A stretch of DNA of 29,248 bases from DATBMY01 sp036554605 (GTDB lineage: Bacteria > Acidobacteriota > Blastocatellia > UBA7656). The translations under genes were made by a program, and so were the position numbers. Where the stretch lies: contig DATBMY010000267.1 of the NCBI GenBank assembly GCA_036554605.1, positions 1-29,248 on the forward strand, read 5' to 3'. Under the pieces are notes generated by a model. The model did no database searches and was not told the DNA's origin. It saw nothing but the letters and a program-made list of their open reading frames with translations. Of the stretch, positions 6,922 to 14,021 are shown piece by piece. The first letter of the stretch is position 1. Each line of letters opens with the position of its first letter.

Positions 6922-8250
6922 ATGAGGAAAAGTCTATTATCAGCTTGCAAGGCAGTATTCATTCCGATGCTGTTACTATCGGTCGGCATGCTCGGCGCGG
7001 GAGGGCTGGCGCACAACCCGACGGACCGCAAAGGCAACTATGAAGTCTGGATCATGGACCAGTCGGACACGACGGCCGATGGCGGGGGAACTCTCTACAT
7101 CTATCAGGGGCACGACCTCAATGGGCACCACGCGAAGGATGCGGAGCCCGAGGTCATTGACCTCGGAGGCGCGGCGCGCGATTTCTGCATAGCCGAGACC
7201 GGAAGCGCGCCGCGGCGGCCACACATGATGTTCTTCAATGAAGATCATTCGCGGGCGATAATATCGTTCGTCGCCACCGGCCACGTTCTCTTCATGAACG
7301 CGAAGAAACGCAGGCCCGTAGGCGTCGTCGATGTTGGCGTGCAGGCTCACGCGGCAGTGCCTTCGCCGGACGACAGCTTCGTGATCGTGGCCGATCAGAA
7401 CGGCAAGAAACTGCACCGCATAACGACCGATTACGATACCAACACCTACACCCTGGACGCGGCCGCCACGCTCGACCTGGCTGGATGCACTACTCCGAGC
7501 GGCGCGCCGTGCCAGGACAGCGTGCTGCGTCCCGACAACGCTCCCATCTGTCCCGACTTCGATGAGACAGGCCAGTTCGTATTCGTCACCCTGCGCGGCG
7601 GCGGGATGATGGTCGTAGACACGCTGGCAACGCCCATGGCTATCGTGGCGGAATACGATAAAGCCACGATCAGTCCGAACGGCTGCGGCGGCGTCTATAC
7701 ACGCGGGAAGATATATATTGACGCGGGAGGTGGAACACCGGCCAACCCGCTCGTGTCGGCGCTCTACACCTTTCCGCTCAACGCCTTCTCGACCACGCCG
7801 AACCCGCCCAACACGCCGGCCCCCAGCGTGATCTTTGATCGCACGAACCTGGGCTTTGTCGACTCGCACGGAATGGTCCTGACGAAGAAGAACAGGTTTC
7901 TCTGGGTCGCGGATCGAGCGGCAAACCGCATCGTCGTAGTCGAGACGGCAAGCGACAGAGTGGTGAACGAAATCGACCTGGTCGGGGAGTTGAGCAACGA
8001 CCCGGCGCCGGACCTGCTCGATAAATCGCCCGGCGGGAACCGCGTCTTCATGGCCTTGCGCGGCCCGAACCCGCTGACCGGGAATGCGCCGGCCGTCGGC
8101 AACGCCGTCGGGAGCACCCCGGGACTCGGCATAGCTCGCGTTGAACAGGGAGGCCGCAGCGGAGCGCTCGAAGCCATCGCGCCGATAAGCAATATAGTGG
8201 ATGGCGTCGAACGCGCCGACCCGCACGGCATCGCTGTTCGAATCAAGTAA
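6922..8250 (+). CDS. secreted YncE-like beta-propeller protein
   Basis: A 442-aa protein; AGGAG lies before the ATG. Residues 1-30 are a clear signal peptide (MRKSLLSACKAVFIPMLLLS, then an Ala/Gly-rich cleavage region), so the product is exported. The mature part has repeated four-strand blocks typical of seven-bladed YncE/lactonase-like propellers: VLFMNAKKRRPVGVVDVG, FVFVTLRGGGMMVVDT, and NRFLWVADRAANRIVVVET. Paired cysteines (GCTTPSGAPCQ, APICPDF) could form disulfides in the periplasm. No catalytic motif was recognised. It follows the three DsrE-like genes in the same direction and ends just before a strong hairpin at 8268-8302. Confidence 0.8.
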   Translation: MRKSLLSACKAVFIPMLLLSVGMLGAGGLAHNPTDRKGNYEVWIMDQSDTTADGGGTLYIYQGHDLNGHHAKDAEPEVIDLGGAARDFCIAETGSAPRRPHMMFFNEDHSRAIISFVATGHVLFMNAKKRRPVGVVDVGVQAHAAVPSPDDSFVIVADQNGKKLHRITTDYDTNTYTLDAAATLDLAGCTTPSGAPCQDSVLRPDNAPICPDFDETGQFVFVTLRGGGMMVVDTLATPMAIVAEYDKATISPNGCGGVYTRGKIYIDAGGGTPANPLVSALYTFPLNAFSTTPNPPNTPAPSVIFDRTNLGFVDSHGMVLTKKNRFLWVADRAANRIVVVETASDRVVNEIDLVGELSNDPAPDLLDKSPGGNRVFMALRGPNPLTGNAPAVGNAVGSTPGLGIARVEQGGRSGALEAIAPISNIVDGVERADPHGIAVRIK

Positions 8251-8267
8251 GATTGCCGCAAAACCAC

Positions 8268-8302
8268 AGCCGAGCGCCGGTTATTTCTACCGGCGCTCGG
8301 CT
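8268..8302. terminator. bidirectional terminator between convergent genes
   Basis: AGCCGAGCGCCGGT (8268-8281) and ACCGGCGCTCGGCT (8289-8302) form a perfect 14-bp stem with a seven-base loop. On the minus strand it is followed by GTGGTTTTGC, a short T run, and it touches the stop codon (8302-8304) of the leftward gene. On the plus strand the tail is only TATAAA. Confidence 0.8.
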
Positions 8303-8994
8303 TATAAACTCATCGCGCAGCGAAATCCATAATCGCTGTATTGAAACTCGGGAGGTATGCTGCTTCGCGCGGCGACACGCGTGATCTTGATCTGGTGCCG
8401 CCACGATCCGCCGCGTGAAGACTTGCGTCTTCCTGACGCGGGCCCCCGCGGGTTTCGCCGGGGCGAGACGCGGTAGTAGTCCTCGTCGTACCAGTCCGAA
8501 CACCACTCGTGGACATTCTCAGAAATATCATGGAGTCCATACCCGTTTGGCGGGCGTGTCATTACGCGCTCAGGCCCCGACGACCATAACTCAAAATAGC
8601 GCGGCTGGCCGCGGGGGTCTTCATCGCCCCAGGTGTAGAGCTTGCCTTCGATCCCTCCTCGCGCCGCTCTCTCCCATTCGGCCTCGGTCGGTAGGCGATA
8701 CGGTTTTCCCGTCCGCGCCGCAAGCCATTCGCAATAGGCAGCGGCGTCATACCAGCTCACCGATGTGACCGGCTGATCGGGGTGGTTGAACTTTGAGTCG
8801 AGCAATCCGGCGCTGGCCTCTCTTGAAGTGTCGTCGAGGAAAAGTTTATAAAGCCGATTCGTGACGGCCGCGCGAGCCATGGCGAAAGCATCAACCCATA
8901 CCACATGCGCGGGGCTCTCGTTTCTTGCTCCACGCTCCGAGCCCATCATAAAGCGCCCTTCGGGAATCACGACCATTTCGGGCTCGATAACCAT
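8302..8994 (-). CDS. SUMF1/formylglycine-generating-enzyme-like domain protein without catalytic cysteines
   Basis: A 230-aa protein made almost only of the FGE-sulfatase (SUMF1) domain. Visible family blocks are MVVIPEGRFMMGSE at the start, PVTSVSWYDAAAYCEWLA, YRLPTEAEWERAARGG, YGLHDISENVHEWCSDWY and RGGSWRHQIKITRVAARSS. In true formylglycine-generating enzymes the last block carries two active cysteines (GGS-x-x-C....C); here the equivalent places are His/Gln and Thr, so sulfatase-type Cys oxidation is unlikely. Many bacterial SUMF1-like proteins of this kind serve as binding or C-type-lectin-like modules. There is no signal peptide and no clear ribosome binding site at the ATG. It is convergent with the propeller gene and divergent from the next gene (88 bases between starts). 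Confidence 0.85.
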   Translation of the reverse strand: MVIEPEMVVIPEGRFMMGSERGARNESPAHVVWVDAFAMARAAVTNRLYKLFLDDTSREASAGLLDSKFNHPDQPVTSVSWYDAAAYCEWLAARTGKPYRLPTEAEWERAARGGIEGKLYTWGDEDPRGQPRYFELWSSGPERVMTRPPNGYGLHDISENVHEWCSDWYDEDYYRVSPRRNPRGPASGRRKSSRGGSWRHQIKITRVAARSSIPPEFQYSDYGFRCAMSL

Positions 8995-9082
8995 TAATGC
9001 AAGTCTAGCTTAATATGGTATTCTAGTCGTGGCCCGACAAAAAATATATCTTCTGGCCCGTTATAAAAATGGAGAAGCAAGT

Positions 9083-10255
9083 ATGAGGCTCATTATCAGT
9101 TTGTCATTCCCGCAAGCAGCGGCTCGCGCCCTCAAAAGCACGCTCGTTCTACTGGCGCTGCTGCTTGCGGCTCCGGCCGTCGCCGGGCAATCGGCTTCGC
9201 GCCAGCAGCCGGAGATTAAAGACCTGTCCGCCGCGGAGTTTTCTCGACTTATCAACGAACTGTCGGAAGAGGGAGGTTATTTCCGCTCGGATAATTTCAC
9301 TTCTAACGAGACGGCTTATCTGACGGTCGTCGACAAGCTGCGCCAACTGGGCGCTACGGGCGGGGCATATATCGGAGTCGGGCCGGAGCAGAATTTTACC
9401 TACATCGCGAAAGTGCGGCCCCGCCTCGCTTTTATTGTCGACATACGCCGCCAGGCCATCATCCAGCACCTTATGCTCAAGGCGGTCTTTCATCTTTCAC
9501 CGAATCGTCTCCAGTTCTTCTCTCGACTCCTGAGCAAGCCGCTCGCAAAAGATGCTCCCCGGGGGGATGCTCCGATAAATGACCTGCTGACCTTCTTCGG
9601 CAAGGTCCCCGGCGACGAGCGCGCATACGCGGCCAATCTCAATGAGATTCGAAAGGTGATTGAGAAGGATTTCAAGTTTGCCCTTTCCGAATCCGACCAG
9701 ACAAGCCTGGCATATGTCTATAAGAACTTCCGCGACGAGGGGCTCGACATAGCGTACCGCTTCGATGGATGGCGGGGCAGCTACTTCCCCACTTTGAAAG
9801 AGCTGATCCTGCAAGCAGACCAGCGCGGAAAGCTCGGCAACTTTCTGGTCAGCGCCGAAGACTATGACTTCGTGCGCGACCTGCACCGGCGAAATCTGAT
9901 CATCCCAGTCGTAGGCGATTTCGGAGGGAAGAAGGCGCTGGCCGCGGTGGGAGATTATTTGCGAAAGAACGGGCTCAAAGTGACGGCCTTCTACACGTCG
10001 AATGTGGAACAATACCTGTTCGAGAGCGGGAGTTTCGGCGCGTTTGCCAATAACGTGCGGAGACTCCCGATTGATGAAAAGAGCCTCTTCATAAGAGCGG
10101 TTCCTAACCGCCGCGAGCCGCATCCCGCGCAACTGCCGGGCCATCGGATCGCGCAGTTGTTGCAGCAGATCACGGTCTTCTTGCGAGACTTTGACGAAGG
10201 GCGCTATCCGACCTATCGCGATCTGACTATGACGAACTATATCGGGCCGGAATAG
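9083..10255 (+). CDS. secreted LIC_10091-like protein (methyltransferase-like fold)
   Basis: A 390-aa protein. ATG 9083 is preceded by GGAGAAG (9071-9077); an in-frame GTG at 9029 would place a long polar stretch before the signal peptide. Residues ~1-36 are a signal peptide (STLVLLALLLAAPAVAGQ). The mature protein has GGYFRSDNFTSNETAYL, GGAYIGVGPEQNFTYIAKV and RPRLAFIVDIRRQAIIQH, the hallmarks of a conserved family known to me as LIC_10091-like (named from a Leptospira protein), which has a SAM-methyltransferase-like topology (VGPEQN resembles a motif-I loop; FIVDIRR ends the next strand). Activity is not established. A response-regulator gene follows after 11 bases, sharing the AGGAG that overlaps this gene's stop codon, which suggests co-expression. 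Confidence 0.75.
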   Translation: MRLIISLSFPQAAARALKSTLVLLALLLAAPAVAGQSASRQQPEIKDLSAAEFSRLINELSEEGGYFRSDNFTSNETAYLTVVDKLRQLGATGGAYIGVGPEQNFTYIAKVRPRLAFIVDIRRQAIIQHLMLKAVFHLSPNRLQFFSRLLSKPLAKDAPRGDAPINDLLTFFGKVPGDERAYAANLNEIRKVIEKDFKFALSESDQTSLAYVYKNFRDEGLDIAYRFDGWRGSYFPTLKELILQADQRGKLGNFLVSAEDYDFVRDLHRRNLIIPVVGDFGGKKALAAVGDYLRKNGLKVTAFYTSNVEQYLFESGSFGAFANNVRRLPIDEKSLFIRAVPNRREPHPAQLPGHRIAQLLQQITVFLRDFDEGRYPTYRDLTMTNYIGPE

Positions 10256-10266
10256 GAGACCGGTCT

Positions 10267-10650
10267 TTGCCTATGAACAAGCAAAGAAAGATTCTGGTCA
10301 TCGAGGACGACGAAGACCTGTTGTTTGCCTATTGCAAGATTCTCACCAACGCAGGCTTTGAGGCGCGAGGAGCGCGCGACGCCTTCGAGGCCGCCCAGAG
10401 CTTCGAGCGATGGCGGCCTGATCTCATAATCACCGACATCCTGTTGCCAAAGCTGGATGCGGTCGAAATGATCAGCCTGTTCAGGACCGACCCCGCGATT
10501 GCCGATATTCCCATACTCGCGATCACGGCATACTACGAAGAATCGACGAGAGCATTGGCCGCGGGAGCGCGCGCGGTGATATTAAAACCCGCCTCCGAGG
10601 ATGAATTGATACGAATAGTCGAAGCTCACCTCCCTCAAGACCCTCGGTAG
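10267..10650 (+). CDS. single-domain response regulator (CheY-like receiver)
   Basis: A 127-aa cytosolic receiver domain with no output domain. The acidic pair is D14-D15 (IEDDED), the phospho-acceptor Asp57 (IITDILLP), the switch Thr87 (AITAYY) and Lys107 (ILKPAS); all key residues are present. Start choice matters: AGGAG at 10254-10258, overlapping the previous stop codon, is 8 bases from TTG 10267 but 14 from ATG 10273, so TTG is favoured. The usual Gly of the 'PxMDG' loop is Ala here (LPKLDAVEM). It would relay phosphorylation from a histidine kinase encoded elsewhere, since none is in the window. Probably co-transcribed with the upstream LIC_10091-like gene. Confidence 0.88.
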   Translation: MPMNKQRKILVIEDDEDLLFAYCKILTNAGFEARGARDAFEAAQSFERWRPDLIITDILLPKLDAVEMISLFRTDPAIADIPILAITAYYEESTRALAAGARAVILKPASEDELIRIVEAHLPQDPR

Positions 10651-10673
10651 TTAGAGCGCACACCCGAATATAA

Positions 10674-10727
10674 TTCAGGGTTCAGCCTTCAGGCTGCCTG
10701 CCGCACGCTCTCTGCGTGAACTCTGAG
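10674..10727 (+). repeat. cloverleaf-type palindromic element (GGGTTCA family)
   Basis: Outer arms TTCAGGGTTCA (10674-10684) and TGAACTCTGAG (10717-10727) pair with two G-T wobbles. Between them are CAGCC-TTCA-GGCTG (10683-10696) and CACGC-TCTCT-GCGTG (10704-10718), giving a three-way junction when the competing end pairs are shared out. The architecture equals that of 5539-5598, but the sequence is a different family, related to the hairpin after citrate synthase. It may also end the response-regulator transcript. Confidence 0.65.
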
Positions 10728-10765
10728 CCCCTCTTAATTCCCTTCACGAACCGGCCATGATTCTT

Positions 10766-10794
10766 TTGACAGATATTATGTGTCTAAGTAATAT
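10766..10794 (+). promoter_or_regulatory. near-consensus housekeeping promoter of padR, overlapped by an inverted repeat
   Basis: TTGACA (10766-10771), 17 bases, TAATAT (10789-10794). Predicted start of transcription is about 10801, the A of the padR ATG, so the messenger may be leaderless. ATATTA (10773-10778) and TAATAT (10789-10794) form a perfect 6-10-6 inverted repeat that includes the -10 box and starts just after the -35, a natural place for PadR autorepression. Confidence 0.75.
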
Positions 10795-10800
10795 ACTGCT

Positions 10801-11154
10801 ATGCAATATAAAGAGTCTCAGATGCTTGACCGCGAATTGAAGAAAGGGAGCGCCGAGTTATTGATCCTCTCGCTCGTCGAAGATCAGCCCCGGCACGGGT
10901 ACGAGATCAGCAAGCTTATAGAGATGCGCTCGGGCGGTACTTTGCGCTTCAAAGTAGCCTCGCTTTACCCGCTGCTCTACCGGCTGGAGCAGCGGGGCTG
11001 GGTACAGGGCCGGTGGGTCGAGAAAGCAGGGCAGCGTCGCAGGCGCTATTACAGGCTGACGCCAGCGGGCAAGAAGGTGCTGGCGGCGCAGCGCGATACC
11101 TGGCGAGAGTTTGTCGATGCGATAAATCGCATCACGGGGATGGAGCATGCCTGA
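10801..11154 (+). CDS. PadR-family transcriptional regulator (acidobacterial type)
   Basis: A 117-aa winged-helix repressor. The family signature is clear: ELKKGSAELLILSLVEDQ, HGYEISKLIE, LRFKVASLYPLLYRLEQRG and RRYYRLTPAGKKVL. In Acidobacteria this PadR subgroup is regularly paired with large ADOP permeases, as here: the last eight bases of padR (ATGCCTGA, 11147-11154) contain the start codon of the permease, so translation is coupled. Start 10801 fits a leaderless messenger from the promoter at 10766-10794; ATG 10822 (MLDRELKKG) is the alternative and would leave a 21-base leader without a good ribosome binding site. Likely regulation: it represses its own promoter by binding the inverted repeat there, releasing on a ligand or membrane stress signal that is not known. 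Confidence 0.9.
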   Translation: MQYKESQMLDRELKKGSAELLILSLVEDQPRHGYEISKLIEMRSGGTLRFKVASLYPLLYRLEQRGWVQGRWVEKAGQRRRRYYRLTPAGKKVLAAQRDTWREFVDAINRITGMEHA

Positions 11155-13837
11155 TTGGAAGCAAGAGGTCAGGCTCAGGCTTGCGGTCTTGAAGATAGAC
11201 CCGGCGCGCGAGCAGGAGATAGTCGAAGAGCTGGCCGAGCACCTCGAAGACCGTTACACCGAATTGCTATCGGCGGGCGCGAGCCCGGAGTATGCCCGCC
11301 GCGCAATAAGCGACGAGTTGAGCGACGGCGATTTACTTATACAGGGACTGAGGCGGACCGAACGACGGGTCGCAACCGAGCCCGTCATACTGGGATCGAG
11401 CAGGAGTAGAAATATGACAACAGGTTTATTGCAGGATATACGCTATGGCGCGAGGACGCTCAAAAAGAGCCCCGGGTTTGCCGCCGCCGTTGTGCTGATG
11501 CTCGCGCTCGGCATCGGCGCAAACACTGCTATCTTCAGCGTGGTCTATGCTGTTTTGCTTCGCCCGCTGCCCTTTGCGGAACCTGACCGTCTGATCTTCC
11601 TCGCGGAAAAAGACCTCGAAGGGGAGTTGATAGGGATCGCGTATCCGAACTATGAAGAGTTTCGTGAGCGGGCAGGATCGTTCGCGGAGATGGCCGCGTT
11701 TCTGGGGCAGTCATTTAACCTGACCGGTCTGGAAAAGCCCGTGCGATTGCAAGGGCGAAAGGTCAGCTGGAATTTCCTTCGGCTGCTCGGCGTCGCCCCG
11801 CAGCTCGGGAGAGATTTCGTTGAGCAGGACGATAGGCCGGGCGCTGTGCCCACGGCCCTGATAAGCGACGGCCTTTGGAACGAGAGGTTCGGCGGCAGGA
11901 GCGACGTTCTGGGCGAGCCCGTCCGAATCGATGGCCAGCAGTACACTATCATTGGAGTATTGCCGCCGATGTTCGAGTTCATACGACGCGGTGATATTTT
12001 TGTCCCACTCGGGCCTTCGCTTACCGAAGCGTCGGGCTTGCTCAATCGCGGCAATCATTTCGCCCTCTTCGGCCTGGCGCGGTTGAAAGAAGGAGTCAGC
12101 GTCGAGCAGGCCAGCGAGGAGATGAAGACGCTCGCCGCGCAGCTTGAGCAGCAGTACCCCGTAACTAACAAAGGCGTTACGGCTACGGCGCAGGAGCTGA
12201 AAGATTTTCTCGTAGAAGACATCCGCCCGGCCCTGGTCGTCCTTCTTGGCGCAGTAGGTTTTGTGCTGCTGATCGCCTGCGTAAACGTGGCGAATCTTTT
12301 GCTCGTCCGCGCGACGAGGCGGCAGAAAGAGATCGCCTTGAGAATGGCTCTGGGAGCCAGTCGCGGGCGAATAGTCCGGCAGTTGCTCAGCGAAAGTTTA
12401 TTGATATCCCTGCTGGGCGGCGGCGCGGGTCTGCTGGTCGGCCACTGGGCGATGCAGGGTCTGCTCTCGCTCGCCACGCCGAATATTCCCCGGCTCGATC
12501 AGGTCGGACTTGATACAACCACCCTCATCTTTACGTTGTCCGTGTCTGTTCTGACGGGTCTGCTATTTGGCTTGCTGCCGGCCTTGCAGTCATTGCGCAC
12601 GGACCTGCAAGCGACCTTAAAAGAGGGCGGCCGTTTTGCGGGCGGCGCTGTGCGCGAAAGGACCCGCAAGGTATTGCTCGTGGCCGAAGTCGCGCTGGCG
12701 CTTGTGCTGTTGATCGGGGCGGGGCTGATGCTGCGCACGGTCTTTCAGCTAACTCATGTGGACATGGGCTTCAAGACCGAAAACCTGCTGAGCATGAGAT
12801 TTATCCTTTCGGGCGATGCATATAACCCGGAGCGCCGCCGCGCCTTTTCGAGCGAATGCCTCGCGCAACTTGAGGCGACGCCGGGGGTAGAGTCGGCGGC
12901 GCTGACGCTGTCGCTGCCCTTATTCCAGGGATCAGGCTGGCAGTCCGTCTTTATTACCGGCGACAAGTCCGTGCCGGAGAGCAAAGATCTGCCTTCGGCG
13001 GCATTCACCCCCGTGAGCTCAAATTACTTTGATGTAATGGGGATACGATTGTTGGCCGGGCGAATGTTTAACGAGGCCGATACCGCGACCTCGACACCCG
13101 TGGTCGTCGTCAACCAGACTCTTGCCCGACGTTTGTGGCCCGGCGAGGACCCGGTCGGAAAGAGGTTAAAGCAAGGCTTCGCGGAAGACAAAACACCCTG
13201 GCGCGAAGTCATGGGCGTGGTCAGCGATGTAAGGCAGAACGGGATCGACAGGGATCCGCCGATGCAGGTCTATATACCGCTTCAGCAAGAGCCCATGCGG
13301 AGTTTAATCGTGGTGGCGCGCACGGCGGGCGATCCGCTGGCGATGGCTTCAATGATCGAAGAGAGAATCCACTCGATAGACAAAGACCTGCCGGTCTTTA
13401 ATGTGCGCACCATGGATCAATTGCTTGATGAATCGATCGCTCAGCAGCAGCTGGCGATGGCGCTGCTCGGGAGCTTCGCTCTGCTGGCCTTGATGCTGGC
13501 GGCGATGGGCATCTACGGCGTGATGAGCTATGCGGTGACACAGCGCACGCATGAGATCGGGGTCAGGATGGCTATGGGCGCGCAGCCTTCGGATGTGCTG
13601 CGGCTTGTTGTAGGCCAGGGCCTGACGCTGGCTTTGATCGGCGTGGCCGTAGGCATATCGGCGGCGCTCGCGATGACAAGGTTGATGGCGAGCATGCTGT
13701 TTGGGGTGAGCAGCACGGACCCCCTGACTTTCATATCGATTTCGCTGCTTCTGATCGCCGTGGCGGCGCTGGCATGTTACGTCCCCGCCCGCCGAGCGGC
13801 CAGAGTAGATCCAATGGTGGCGCTGCGTTACGAATGA
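11147..13837 (+). CDS. ADOP-family MacB/FtsX-like ABC transporter permease with N-terminal prefix domain
   Basis: An 896-aa inner-membrane protein. Residues ~1-80 are a soluble prefix domain (EQEIVEELAEHLEDRYTELL). After a linker, MTTGLLQDIRYGARTLKKSP starts the first half: a membrane helix (~103-125, LALGIGANTAIFSVVYAVLL), a MacB-like periplasmic core, then FtsX helices with KEIALRMALGASRGRIVRQL. The second half repeats this, ending with HEIGVRMAMGAQPSDVLRLV and CYVPARRAARVDPMVALRYE. The duplicated layout, absence of an ATPase and coupled padR gene match the 'acidobacterial duplicated orphan permease' family. Its cargo and ATPase partner are unknown; MacB relatives export peptides, antibiotics or act in mechanotransmission. 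Gene looks complete. A decayed relative is at 21113-21697. Confidence 0.92.
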   Translation: MPDWKQEVRLRLAVLKIDPAREQEIVEELAEHLEDRYTELLSAGASPEYARRAISDELSDGDLLIQGLRRTERRVATEPVILGSSRSRNMTTGLLQDIRYGARTLKKSPGFAAAVVLMLALGIGANTAIFSVVYAVLLRPLPFAEPDRLIFLAEKDLEGELIGIAYPNYEEFRERAGSFAEMAAFLGQSFNLTGLEKPVRLQGRKVSWNFLRLLGVAPQLGRDFVEQDDRPGAVPTALISDGLWNERFGGRSDVLGEPVRIDGQQYTIIGVLPPMFEFIRRGDIFVPLGPSLTEASGLLNRGNHFALFGLARLKEGVSVEQASEEMKTLAAQLEQQYPVTNKGVTATAQELKDFLVEDIRPALVVLLGAVGFVLLIACVNVANLLLVRATRRQKEIALRMALGASRGRIVRQLLSESLLISLLGGGAGLLVGHWAMQGLLSLATPNIPRLDQVGLDTTTLIFTLSVSVLTGLLFGLLPALQSLRTDLQATLKEGGRFAGGAVRERTRKVLLVAEVALALVLLIGAGLMLRTVFQLTHVDMGFKTENLLSMRFILSGDAYNPERRRAFSSECLAQLEATPGVESAALTLSLPLFQGSGWQSVFITGDKSVPESKDLPSAAFTPVSSNYFDVMGIRLLAGRMFNEADTATSTPVVVVNQTLARRLWPGEDPVGKRLKQGFAEDKTPWREVMGVVSDVRQNGIDRDPPMQVYIPLQQEPMRSLIVVARTAGDPLAMASMIEERIHSIDKDLPVFNVRTMDQLLDESIAQQQLAMALLGSFALLALMLAAMGIYGVMSYAVTQRTHEIGVRMAMGAQPSDVLRLVVGQGLTLALIGVAVGISAALAMTRLMASMLFGVSSTDPLTFISISLLLIAVAALACYVPARRAARVDPMVALRYE

Positions 13838-13854
13838 CAAGAGACTTTTTTTGC

Positions 13855-13896
13855 CGTGACCGTGGTCACAGGCGAGTGTGACCTGCGCACTAGAAT
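13855..13896 (+). promoter_or_regulatory. CRP/FNR-like palindrome plus -10 box upstream of citrate synthase
   Basis: CGTGA-CCGTGG-TCACA (13855-13870) matches nine of ten positions of the E. coli CRP pattern TGTGA-N6-TCACA; its inner part GTGACC-GT-GGTCAC is a perfect palindrome. TAGAAT (13891-13896) is a good -10 without a matching -35, giving a start near 13903. The palindrome is then centred about 40 bases upstream, the position of class II activators that replace a -35. Seen: the sequences. Inferred: regulation by a CRP/FNR family protein. Confidence 0.45.
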
Positions 13897-13978
13897 AAGA
13901 GGGCCACTTCAACGAAACTCGCAACGAGAGATTATCAATAGAGCCGGCGGCGGCGCCGGTAATTCAATGTGGACAACA

Positions 13979-14009
13979 CAGGTGAGCCGCCCGTCACCTG
14001 ACGGCTCAC
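13979..14009 (+). promoter_or_regulatory. leader with overlapping, mutually exclusive hairpins before citrate synthase
   Basis: CAGGTGA (13979-13985) pairs with TCACCTG (13994-14000); alternatively GTGAGCCG (13982-13989) pairs with CGGCTCAC (14002-14009); a third choice is CCGTC/GACGG (13991-13995 with 14000-14004). They cannot form together and end 3 bases before the GGAG ribosome binding site (14013-14016), so a translation switch is possible. No known riboswitch class was recognised. Confidence 0.4.
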
Positions 14010-14021
14010 GACGGAGTGGCT

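Noticed and set aside
6976..8226. 416-aa open frame opposite the YncE-like gene
   Set aside because: Antisense shadow of a gene with a good ribosome binding site and signal peptide.
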